NCBI GenBank assembly: GCA_027311485.1
Contig: DAICYU010000071.1
Coordinates: forward strand, 1-12,146
Direction of reading: 5' to 3'
From: Acetobacteraceae bacterium
GTDB taxonomy: Bacteria > Pseudomonadota > Alphaproteobacteria > Acetobacterales > Acetobacteraceae
Length of the DNA: 12,146 nt
A program made the position numbers and the translations under genes. The notes below the pieces were generated by a model, which did not search any database, was not told where the DNA came from, and was given only the letters and a program-made list of their open reading frames with translations. Positions 6,290-11,767 of this stretch are shown here, piece by piece (position 1 is the stretch's first letter; each line of letters begins with the position of its first letter).

Positions 6290-7121
6290 AGGCCGGTGCA
6301 CGCCGCGGCTGCGATGCCGAGCCATGGGCCAGCATTTTGGCCGCCAGCACTTTCGCAGTTTCTTCGTTTGCCGGGTAGAACGACTCCATCGTCAGTTCGG
6401 ACAGCGTGATGTCGGTTGGCGTCCCGAAAACCGCCGTCATGCTGATGAACGACAGCGGTCCGGATGGTGTTGCGAGGTCGAACGGAACGGCGGCGGCCGT
6501 TACGCCGGGCGGGACACGCGCCGGCATCACGCCGCGCGGGGCTGGGTAGTCGCGCAGTTCCGCCAGCAACGCGGCCAGCACCGGGTCGGCGCTGACCTCC
6601 ATTTGCCGCTGCAGCCGAACCAGCAGGTGCGCGCGCCATGCCGGCAGGTTGATGGTGCGCGGCGCCAGCCCGGACGGATGCAGCGCCAGTCGCAGCACAT
6701 TGACCGGCGGTACCAGCAGCGCCGGATCGACGTCGGCGAGCAGCCAGGCGACGGCGTCATTGGCCGTCACCAGGGTCCAATGCCGGTCAATCGCCAGCGC
6801 CGGATAGGGCATGTGGCCGTGGACCACCGCCTCCATCGCCTTTCGGGCGGCCTGCAATCCGGGATCGGTCAGCGCGGACTCGCGGTAAACCGGCGCAAAT
6901 CCCGCCGCGGCGAGCAGATAGTTTCGTTCCCGCAGCGGGACCTCCAACTGCTCCGCCAGATGCAGCACCATCTCCCGGCTCGGCCGTGATCGCCCCGTCT
7001 CCAGGAAACTGAGATGGCGGGTGGAGATATTGCCCTGACACGCAAGGTCGAGCTGGCTGATACGGCGCCGCTGCCGCCATTCGCGCAGCAGCGGGCCAAA
7101 CTGTGTTCCGGCATGCGACAT
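6288..7121 (-). CDS. HTH transcriptional regulator with MmyB-like ligand-binding domain
   Basis: A 277-residue DNA-binding regulator. An N-terminal XRE-type helix-turn-helix covers about residues 8-70 (LLREWRQRRRISQLDLA, then STRHLSFLETGRSRPSREMV, where the recognition helix sits). The C-terminal MmyB-like ligand-binding domain covers about 105-268, with YPALAIDRHWTLVTANDA (106-123), NVLRLALHPSGL (141-152), WRAHLLVRLQRQ (162-173) and a C-terminal FGTPTDITLSELTMESFYPA. MmyB domains have a PAS-like fold and have been linked to fatty-acid-type ligands; the ligand here is unknown. The ATG at 7121 is preferred because AGGA lies just upstream, though the spacing is short; ATG at 7133 is an alternative adding four residues. 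The gene diverges from the NTF2-like gene across a region with paired operator-like dyads. Its stop lies 119 bases before the CoA-transferase start. Confidence 0.9.
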   Translation of the reverse strand: MSHAGTQFGPLLREWRQRRRISQLDLACQGNISTRHLSFLETGRSRPSREMVLHLAEQLEVPLRERNYLLAAAGFAPVYRESALTDPGLQAARKAMEAVVHGHMPYPALAIDRHWTLVTANDAVAWLLADVDPALLVPPVNVLRLALHPSGLAPRTINLPAWRAHLLVRLQRQMEVSADPVLAALLAELRDYPAPRGVMPARVPPGVTAAAVPFDLATPSGPLSFISMTAVFGTPTDITLSELTMESFYPANEETAKVLAAKMLAHGSASQPRRAPA

Positions 7122-7156
7122 GATCCTGCCCATACGATACCGCGCACGGCACGGCC

Positions 7157-7173
7157 ATTACCTGGGAGGTCAT
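7157..7173. promoter_or_regulatory. Candidate operator 1 (ACCT-N3-AGGT)
   Basis: ATTACCTGGGAGGTCAT is a dyad with seven-base half sites and one mismatched pair, centred at 7165. It lies 36-52 bases before the preferred regulator start. Its minus-strand reading ACCTCCCAGGTAAT differs at one base from operator 2, giving two outward-facing copies 58 bases apart. Confidence 0.55.
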
Positions 7174-7216
7174 GGTGCCTTGCCCGGCGGACCCGGCGCG
7201 GCTTTCGGATCAACCC

Positions 7217-7231
7217 TACCTGCCAGGTAAT
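7217..7231. promoter_or_regulatory. Candidate operator 2 (ACCT-N3-AGGT)
   Basis: TACCTGCCAGGTA (7217-7229) is a perfect 13-base dyad centred at 7223 and followed by AT. It faces the NTF2-like gene and is the inverted partner of operator 1, matching it at 13 of 14 positions. Autoregulation plus control of the divergent gene by the MmyB-type protein is the natural inference. Confidence 0.55.
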
Positions 7232-7311
7232 CGACGCGCCCGGTGGCGATCTGCCTTCCTGTCCGCACGGGAACGGATGCAACCGTCTCTCGTGCAACAA
7301 GGAGTTGTCCC

Positions 7312-7683
7312 ATGATCTCAGTCAACGAGGCTGTCGCCAACTACATTGCCGCCTGGAACGAAACCGACGCCGCGAAGCGCCGGGCCATCATCGCTCGCAC
7401 TTGGTCGGAGGATGGCGGGTATCTGGACTCGCATCGGGAGGGCACCGGCCATGACGCGATCGATGCCATGATCGGCGCCACGCAGGATCACTTCTCAGGC
7501 TATCGCTTCAGGCTTGCCAGCGGCATCGAGGCGCATCACGGGCGGGTTCGGTTCAGCTGGACCGCGGGCGGGACGGTGGAAGCCCCGCTGTTCTTCGCCG
7601 GCACCGACTTCGCCACGATCGCACCGGATGGCCGGTTCACGATGGTGACCGGCTTTACCGATGCCATGCCGAACCTGGGCTGA
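7312..7683 (+). CDS. NTF2/SnoaL-like small protein
   Basis: A 123-residue protein with the NTF2-like (SnoaL) cone-shaped fold pattern. The N-terminal helices MISVNEAVANYIAAWNETDAAKRRAIIARTW are followed by SEDGGYLDSHREGTGHDAIDAMIGATQDHFSGYRFRLAS, then by beta strands (IEAHHGRVRFSWTAGG, LFFAGTDFATIAPDGRFTMVTGF). The family contains isomerases, hydrolases, dehydratases and many binding-only members; no activity can be assigned. Asp39, His41 and His75 are candidate pocket residues only. The start was set by AAGGAG (7299-7304) seven bases before ATG; an upstream in-frame start at 7243 lacks this. It diverges from the MmyB-type regulator gene and probably belongs to its regulon. Confidence 0.85.
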   Translation: MISVNEAVANYIAAWNETDAAKRRAIIARTWSEDGGYLDSHREGTGHDAIDAMIGATQDHFSGYRFRLASGIEAHHGRVRFSWTAGGTVEAPLFFAGTDFATIAPDGRFTMVTGFTDAMPNLG

Positions 7684-7692
7684 TGCGGACCG

Positions 7693-7718
7693 GGACCGGG
7701 CGCCTGAGCGTCCGGTCC
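7693..7718 (+). terminator. Hairpin terminator candidate after the NTF2-like gene
   Basis: GGACCGGGCGC (7693-7703) pairs with GCGTCCGGTCC (7708-7718) over a CTGA loop: eleven pairs including one G-T. It begins nine bases after the stop codon. The downstream TATCGCC is not a true U-tract, but the stem is strong. Confidence 0.55.
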
Positions 7719-7761
7719 TATCGCCGTAACGTCCAATCGCCGTCATCCCGCCTTATCATCA

Positions 7762-7785
7762 CGCCGCCAGGCCGTCCCGGCGGCG
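7762..7785 (-). terminator. Hairpin after folE
   Basis: CGCCGCC (7762-7768) pairs with GGCGGCG (7779-7785), seven pairs and a ten-base loop, 24 bases past the folE stop on the minus strand. No U-tract follows, so its termination strength is uncertain. Confidence 0.35.
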
Positions 7786-7809
7786 GGGGTGCGTATTCGT
7801 TCCGAGCCC

Positions 7810-8451
7810 CTATTCGCTGAGGATGGTGGAGCCGCGGTTGCCGACCATGGCCAGCAATTCACGCCGGGTCGCGGCATTGTCGCGGAAGGCGCCGAGCATG
7901 CGGCTGGTGACCATGGTAACGCCTGGCTTGTGGACGCCGCGCGTCGTCATGCATTGATGCGCGGCCTCGATGATCACGGCGACGCCGCGCGGTTCCAGCA
8001 CCTCATTGATCGTGTTGGCGATCTGGGCAGTCATCTTTTCCTGGATCTGCAGCCGCTTCGCGTAGGCGTCCACGACGCGGGCCAGCTTGCTGATGCCCAC
8101 GACCCGACGATGCGGCAGGTAGGCGACGTGCACGCGGCCGATGATCGGCGCCATATGATGCTCGCACGTGCTTTCCAGGCGGATGTCGCGCAACAGCACG
8201 ATTTCATCGTAGCCGTCGGTTTCGTCGAAGGTGCGCTGCAGCAGGCCAACCGGATCGGTATCGTAACCGACGAAGAACTCCCGGTACGCGCGTGCGACCC
8301 GGGACGGGGTATCGCGCAGCCCTTCCCGTTCGGGATCGTCCCCCGCCCAGCGCAATAATGTGCGGATCGCATCCTCCGCCTGCTCGCGGGTCGGCCGGGG
8401 TTGCGAGACATCGGCCGCAGCGCGGTCGGAGGCGGGGGCGATGATATTCAC
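7810..8451 (-). CDS. folE: GTP cyclohydrolase I
   Basis: Converts GTP to 7,8-dihydroneopterin triphosphate and formate, the first step to folate (and a precursor route for other pterins and 7-deazapurines), in the cytoplasm. The 213-residue protein has the complete type I family pattern: RPTREQAEDAIRTLLRWAGDDPEREGLRDTPSRVARAYREFF (19-60), CEHHM (96-100), GRVHVAYLP (105-113), VVGISKLARVV (117-127), RLQIQEKMTAQIA (133-145) and HQCMTTRGV (165-173). By homology Cys96, His99 and Cys167 bind zinc and His98 is catalytic. The GTG at 8451 was chosen because GCAGGA lies about nine bases upstream. A TTG at 8520 would add 23 residues unlike the family. It lies 96 bases downstream of apaG on the same strand. 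Confidence 0.95.
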   Translation of the reverse strand: MNIIAPASDRAAADVSQPRPTREQAEDAIRTLLRWAGDDPEREGLRDTPSRVARAYREFFVGYDTDPVGLLQRTFDETDGYDEIVLLRDIRLESTCEHHMAPIIGRVHVAYLPHRRVVGISKLARVVDAYAKRLQIQEKMTAQIANTINEVLEPRGVAVIIEAAHQCMTTRGVHKPGVTMVTSRMLGAFRDNAATRRELLAMVGNRGSTILSE

Positions 8452-8480
8452 TATGAAATTTCCTGCAACATTTCCAGTTC

Positions 8481-8496
8481 GGACGGCTTCCCGTCC
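8481..8496 (-). promoter_or_regulatory. Short stem-loop in the folE leader
   Basis: GGACGG and CCGTCC form a six-base stem with a four-base loop, about 30 bases upstream of the folE start. It may be a leader hairpin or a weak apaG 3' hairpin. No known riboswitch pattern is visible. Confidence 0.25.
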
Positions 8497-8547
8497 TGCG
8501 GGGATATGGGGCGATGGCAAAACCCCGCAACCCGTTTTGTTTCAGGT

Positions 8548-9042
8548 TTAATGTACTCGGCCGCTTTGATGCGGGCTGTCCAGGCTGAACGCCGGAATCG
8601 CCACGTCAAAGCTCTCCCCGGATGAGGGAATGACCATGTGGTAGGCGCCGACCATGAAGCCGGAGGGCGTGTCCAAAGGTGTCCCAGAGGTGTACTCGAA
8701 CGTCTCGCCCGGTTCCAGCAGCGGCTGTTCACCGACAACGCCGGCGCCGTGCACGTGCTGCGTCCGCCCGCGCGCATCGGTAATCTGCCAGGTGCGGCGC
8801 ATCAGCTGCACCGGCTCCCGCCCATTATTCTCAATGGTGACCTTATACGCCCAAACGAAGTGATTATCCTCCGGCTGCGATTGATCAGCCAGGAAGAAGG
8901 AGCGGACAGAAACGCGCACGTCGCGGGTGACGCGGGAATAGTCCGCGCCCGCGTTGGCAGCGGACCGGCCTGGCCGATGCGACTGGATCGTCGGCGCGGA
9001 AGCACGCCTGGACCGGCCGGATTTTGGATCCTCGGACGTCAT
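8548..9042 (-). CDS. apaG: ApaG domain protein
   Basis: A 164-residue protein whose residues about 40-163 form a complete ApaG domain: VRVSVRSFFLADQSQPEDNHFVWAYKVTIENNGREPVQLMRRTW (42-85), the GAGVVGEQPLLEPGETFEYTSG segment (99-120) and PSGFMVGAYHMV (126-137). The domain has a fibronectin III-like beta-sandwich fold. The E. coli protein was linked by mutant phenotype to Co2+ resistance/Mg2+ efflux, but its molecular role is not settled. The first 35-40 residues are a basic, probably disordered extension absent from the roughly 125-residue E. coli protein. No good internal start exists in the right place, so the extension seems real. The ribosome site before 9042 is weak (AGGT). It lies between metZ and folE on one strand; metZ next to apaG recurs in alphaproteobacteria. 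Confidence 0.92.
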   Translation of the reverse strand: MTSEDPKSGRSRRASAPTIQSHRPGRSAANAGADYSRVTRDVRVSVRSFFLADQSQPEDNHFVWAYKVTIENNGREPVQLMRRTWQITDARGRTQHVHGAGVVGEQPLLEPGETFEYTSGTPLDTPSGFMVGAYHMVIPSSGESFDVAIPAFSLDSPHQSGRVH

Positions 9043-9153
9043 GACACAATACCTAACTTGCCTTCCAAAAGCGATGAATCAAGCCCCATACGCGGCGGTT
9101 GTCCAGTTTCGCACATTCCGGCGGCAGGGGGGCAGCGGAAATTAGCGTCGGCC

Positions 9154-9181
9154 AGGTCTGGAAAATTCCCGTTCCAGACCT
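9154..9181 (-). terminator. 10-bp perfect hairpin between metZ and apaG
   Basis: AGGTCTGGAA (9154-9163) pairs perfectly with TTCCAGACCT (9172-9181) over eight bases, 62 bases after the metZ stop. It is the strongest stem in this 200-base gap and may terminate or attenuate metZ transcripts before apaG. No U-tract is seen on the minus strand. Confidence 0.45.
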
Positions 9182-9191
9182 TTCCCGTGGC

Positions 9192-9250
9192 CGCGTCGTC
9201 GAGGGCGTGTCGCCAGAGGCCGTGTCGCCAGAGGCTGCGTCGTCAGCCCG
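9192..9250. repeat. 15-bp tandem repeat overlapping the metZ stop
   Basis: CGTGTCGCCAGAGGC occurs twice in tandem (9206-9220 and 9221-9235), flanked by degenerate copies at about 9192-9205 and 9236-9250. The last copy contains the metZ stop codon (9243-9245). Confidence 0.7.
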
Positions 9251-10433
9251 GGGCACGCTCCAGGGCCTGACGCAGATCGTCCATGAGATCGGCCGGATCT
9301 TCAAGGCCGACCGAGAACCGGATGACCCCGGGGGAGATGCCCAGGCGCTGCCGCTCCGCCTCGCCGATCCGCATATGGGTGGTGGTGGTGGGATGGGTGA
9401 CCATCGACTTGGAGTCGCCCAGGTTGTTGGAAATCGCGATCAGCCGGAACGCGTTCATGACCCGGAACGCGGCCTCCTTGCCGCCGGCGACCTCGAACGT
9501 GACGATGGTGCCGCCGGCCGTCATCTGCTGCCGCGCCAGCGCATGCTGCGGGTGGTCGGCGCGGAACGGATACCACACCCGGGACACTGCGGGCTGGTCG
9601 GCCAGGAAATCAGCGATCGTCGCCGCCGCGCGGGAACTGGCGTCAACCCGCAGGGCGAGTGTCTCCAGGCCCTTCAACAGCAACCATGCATTGAACGGCG
9701 ACAGCGCGGGACCGGTGTTGCGAATAAACGGCTGCAGGGTTTCGTTGACCCATTTGGTACGGCCCAGCACCGCGCCGCCAAGCACCCTGCCCTGTCCGTC
9801 GATGTGTTTCGTGCAGGAATAGACCACCACATCGGCGCCCAGTTGCAACGGCTGCTGCAGCAACGGCGTGGCGAAGACATTGTCCACCACCACGATCGCG
9901 CCGGCTTGATGCGCCAACGCCGCTACCGCCGGCAGGTCGACCAGTTCCAGCATCGGGTTGGACGGCGATTCCAGCAGAACCAGATTGGCCGGGCGGGACA
10001 GCGCCTGCGCCCATTGGTCCAGGTCGGTGCCATCGACGAACTCGGTCTGGATGCCGAACCGGGGCAACAGGGTGGATACGATCCAGTGACAGGACCCGAA
10101 CAGCGCACGCGACGCCACGACCCGGTCGCCCGCCTTCAGGTGCGACATCAGCGCGGCGTTCACCGCGGCCATGCCCGTGGCGGTCGTACGGCAGGCCTCG
10201 GCCCCCTCGATCAGGCAAAGCCGCTCTTCCAGCATGCTCAGGGTCGGGTTGGCGAAGCGGGAATACTGGTAATGCTCGATCGTGCCGGTGAACGTCGCTT
10301 CGGCCTGTTCCGCGTTCTCATAGACGTAACCGGAGGTCAGGAACAGCGCTTCAGCGGTTTCGCCGTGATGGGTGCGGTTGACGCCACCATGCACCAAGCG
10401 GGTGGCGGTACGGAGCGACGGGTCGAGTTTCAT
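9243..10433 (-). CDS. metZ: O-succinylhomoserine sulfhydrylase
   Basis: A 396-residue PLP enzyme of the Cys/Met metabolism family that makes homocysteine from O-succinylhomoserine and sulfide in the direct-sulfhydrylation route to methionine. Landmarks: TRLVHGG (11-17), FLTSGYVYENAEQAE (31-45), YSRFANPT (57-64), ESPSNP (155-160), VVVDNVFATP (181-190) with Asp184 for the PLP ring nitrogen, YSCTKHIDGQGRVLGG (205-220) with Lys209 as the PLP lysine, and SLGDSKSM-type NLGDSKSMVTHPTTTTH near the C-terminus. The MetZ name, rather than cystathionine gamma-synthase, rests on overall wording of these motifs and on the SAM-II-like leader. AAAGG lies nine bases before the ATG. It has its own promoter and leader and is followed by apaG. 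Confidence 0.93.
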   Translation of the reverse strand: MKLDPSLRTATRLVHGGVNRTHHGETAEALFLTSGYVYENAEQAEATFTGTIEHYQYSRFANPTLSMLEERLCLIEGAEACRTTATGMAAVNAALMSHLKAGDRVVASRALFGSCHWIVSTLLPRFGIQTEFVDGTDLDQWAQALSRPANLVLLESPSNPMLELVDLPAVAALAHQAGAIVVVDNVFATPLLQQPLQLGADVVVYSCTKHIDGQGRVLGGAVLGRTKWVNETLQPFIRNTGPALSPFNAWLLLKGLETLALRVDASSRAAATIADFLADQPAVSRVWYPFRADHPQHALARQQMTAGGTIVTFEVAGGKEAAFRVMNAFRLIAISNNLGDSKSMVTHPTTTTHMRIGEAERQRLGISPGVIRFSVGLEDPADLMDDLRQALERAPG

Positions 10434-10502
10434 GTATCAGGGCCTTTAAACGCGAGTGCCCAGCCGCGACTCAGGTTGGACCAGAAAACAGACCCGCCCT
10501 GG

Positions 10503-10557
10503 CCTCTTTAGCGCGCTTGTTTCACCTCGCCGCAAGCCGGCCGGACAAATCACGAGG
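10503..10557 (-). ncRNA. SAM-II riboswitch (metA motif) in the metZ leader
   Basis: On the minus strand the leader carries the SAM-II hallmarks in order. The P1 strand CCTCG (10557-10553) pairs with CGAGG (10529-10525). The conserved loop has TGATTTG (10552-10546) and CCGGCTTGC. The 3' A-rich segment ends in GCTAAAG (10512-10506). A pseudoknot helix forms between GCTTG (10537-10533) and CAAGC (10519-10515). SAM-II switches sense S-adenosylmethionine and shut off methionine-synthesis genes in alphaproteobacteria, matching the metZ gene 70 bases downstream. The pairings are seen directly; the class is from memory of its consensus. Confidence 0.88.
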
Positions 10558-10579
10558 ACCGGCGTTAACCGGCGGTGCC

Positions 10580-10609
10580 CTGATAATGCCATAGCGGACA
10601 ACACGTCAA
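10580..10609 (-). promoter_or_regulatory. metZ: Predicted metZ promoter
   Basis: TTGACG (10609-10604) and TATCAG (10585-10580) are 18 bases apart on the minus strand, matching the sigma70 boxes at five and four of six positions. Transcription would begin near 10573, about 16 bases before the riboswitch, which fits well. Confidence 0.55.
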
Positions 10610-10692
10610 TCACGATGACGGCGGCCCTGCGGGACCATCGCCTGGGCATGATAACGGGGGCCCGGCGTGACCACCGCCTGGGCGCGTGACGG
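10597..10692. repeat. 36-bp tandem repeat, about 2.6 copies
   Basis: Units begin at 10633 and 10669, both opening GACCAyCGCCTGGGC. A diverged copy begins at about 10597, where about 15 of the last 20 bases match. The diverged copy contains the predicted metZ -35 box. Confidence 0.6.
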
Positions 10693-10730
10693 TTGTCCAG
10701 GGCGTGATGCGATCGGACATACAAGAATAT

Positions 10731-10778
10731 TCAACCATTACTTGTGTTTCCGGCTGAACGCACAAGCGAGACGGTTGA
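10731..10778. promoter_or_regulatory. Nested inverted repeats in the metZ upstream region
   Basis: The outer arms TCAACC (10731-10736) and GGTTGA (10773-10778) enclose inner arms CTTGTG (10741-10746) and CACAAG (10761-10766). All pairs are perfect, with a 14-base loop. This is a candidate protein-binding dyad or structured leader between metZ and the divergent unknown gene. The remainder of the 459-base gap 10434-10892 shows no gene. Confidence 0.35.
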
Positions 10779-10892
10779 GAGACTTACAACATCGCGTGTA
10801 GGGCGCCTGTAGCGGCAGCGCAGACGTTGGAAACAAGCTAAGTCTGGCGCACCTATGCTGGCTGGACACGACGAATCTTCAGGATCGATGCC

Positions 10893-11477
10893 ATGTTTGC
10901 TTCTCAGGCGCATAATTCCAGTGACGAAAAGGTATCCTTCGTGTCGAATCGCCGTCGTCCCCAACGGGTGAGCCGGTCGGCGGAGCAGAGATCCCTGGAG
11001 TCGGCTCCAACCCAGCAAGTGACTGACCATCCGCAGAATCGCCCATTACAGGCACCTGAAAATCAAGTGAAAAATCAGCCGGATTATCGCGCTGCCGTGA
11101 AGCCGGTCGGCATGGGTGCCGTGGACCGCAGTGTTCCCTCAGCGCCGACAATCGGCGGCTCGGCCAAATCTGAAGTCGGAACATTCGCCTACACAAACGG
11201 AGAGCCTGCTGTGGTTGGCGGGAGTGCGGCTGGCCGTGGCGCACCGGCGTCGGCGAAATCCGACCTGTTCGTATTCCGCCACGATATCAGCGCCGCCCGG
11301 GATCTGGTGTCCGTGCGGGAGGTCGTGCTTGATAAGCCGTCAGCACGGCGCGAGCCGGCGGCGGCCAGCCGGAGCGGTCCGGACTGTGTGGTGGACGGGG
11401 TTGTCACGGTCACGCTATCCGATAACACCCGCGTCAGCTTCAGCGCCGTTGCCGGCGACGAAAACCGCCGCCCCTGA
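10893..11477 (+). CDS. Hypothetical protein, unrecognised
   Basis: A 194-residue protein I do not recognise. There is no signal peptide or membrane segment. Residues 1-120 are polar, rich in Ser, Gln, Asn, Arg and Pro, and look disordered. Residues about 123-147 (SDLFVFRHDISAARDLVSVREVVLD) and 163-187 (PDCVVDGVVTVTLSDNTRVSFSAVA) could form strands and a helix, a possible small C-terminal domain with one Cys (165). CAGGA lies eight bases before the ATG. Third codon positions are G/C-rich in the second half but noticeably weaker in the first 70 codons, unlike metZ; this may mean a recently evolved or transferred N-terminal part. It diverges from metZ across 459 bases and precedes the tRNA gene. 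The ORF is probably real, but this is not certain. Confidence 0.6.
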   Translation: MFASQAHNSSDEKVSFVSNRRRPQRVSRSAEQRSLESAPTQQVTDHPQNRPLQAPENQVKNQPDYRAAVKPVGMGAVDRSVPSAPTIGGSAKSEVGTFAYTNGEPAVVGGSAAGRGAPASAKSDLFVFRHDISAARDLVSVREVVLDKPSARREPAAASRSGPDCVVDGVVTVTLSDNTRVSFSAVAGDENRRP

Positions 11478-11514
11478 GATCCCTGGTCTGAGATCAACGC
11501 ATCATCAGGGTTCC

Positions 11515-11529
11515 AGCCGCCAAGCGGCT
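11515..11529 (+). terminator. Short hairpin after the hypothetical gene
   Basis: AGCCGC (11515-11520) pairs with GCGGCT (11524-11529) over CAA, 37 bases after the stop. No T-run follows, so this is a weak terminator candidate. Confidence 0.3.
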
Positions 11530-11615
11530 CTGCCGGGGTCTACGGCGGCTTGGGTGCTTCATTCCGTCGGCCGATGAACCTGCCCGGTAACGTGCAACGG
11601 CCGACCCGCAATGCC

Positions 11616-11663
11616 CAAATTGCAAGCCACGCAAATTGCCAGTCACGCGAATTGCAAGGTACA
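11616..11663 (+). repeat. 16-bp tandem repeat, three copies, upstream of tRNA-Gly
   Basis: CAAATTGCAAGCCACG (11616-11631), CAAATTGCCAGTCACG (11632-11647) and CGAATTGCAAGGTACA (11648-11663) are consecutive diverged units sharing AATTGC. The third carries the predicted -35 box of the tRNA promoter. Confidence 0.75.
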
Positions 11664-11680
11664 GGCAAACCGGCTAGAAG
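11652..11680 (+). promoter_or_regulatory. Predicted tRNA-Gly promoter
   Basis: TTGCAA (11652-11657) and TAGAAG (11675-11680) are 17 bases apart, each matching four of six consensus bases. The first base of the mature tRNA is 12 bases after the -10 box, a normal distance for a stable-RNA gene. Confidence 0.4.
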
Positions 11681-11691
11681 CATCCCACGGT

Positions 11692-11765
11692 GCGGGTGTA
11701 GTTCAATGGTAGAACGGCAGCTTCCCAAGCTGCATACGAGGGTTCGATTCCCTTCACCCGCTCCA
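11692..11765 (+). tRNA. tRNA-Gly (anticodon CCC)
   Basis: A 74-base tRNA with encoded CCA. The acceptor stem GCGGGTG pairs with CACCCGC. The D stem is GTTC/GAAC with loop AATGGTA. The anticodon stem GCAGC/GCTGC holds the loop TTCCCAA, with anticodon CCC at 11724-11726, reading GGG glycine codons. The T arm is GAGGG-TTCGATT-CCCTT. All helices pair, with one G-T at the end of the T stem. The discriminator base is T. It lies convergent to the next CDS with only two bases between the CCA end and that gene's stop. Confidence 0.97.
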
Positions 11766-11767
11766 GT

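Noticed and set aside
6169..6639. N-terminal extension of the CoA-transferase frame by about 157 residues
   Set aside because: It overlaps the regulator gene, has no family similarity and lacks a ribosome site; the CaiB/BaiF signature begins right after the ATG at 6168.
8452..8520. TTG start of folE at 8520 adding 23 residues
   Set aside because: The added residues do not resemble the family and TTG lacks a good ribosome site, whereas GTG at 8451 has GCAGGA at a usable distance.
9099..10511. Plus-strand open frame of 470 codons opposite metZ
   Set aside because: It covers the whole of metZ in antisense and extends into the riboswitch; the translation is His/Gln/Arg-rich without a family pattern.
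10597..10692. CRISPR array from the 36-bp repeats
   Set aside because: The units are directly adjacent without spacers, diverged, and fewer than three; no cas gene is present.
11616..11663. Replication iterons or an integration attachment site at the tRNA
   Set aside because: There is no replication initiator or integrase gene nearby and no duplicated tRNA 3' end in the window; the repeats fit the tRNA promoter better.
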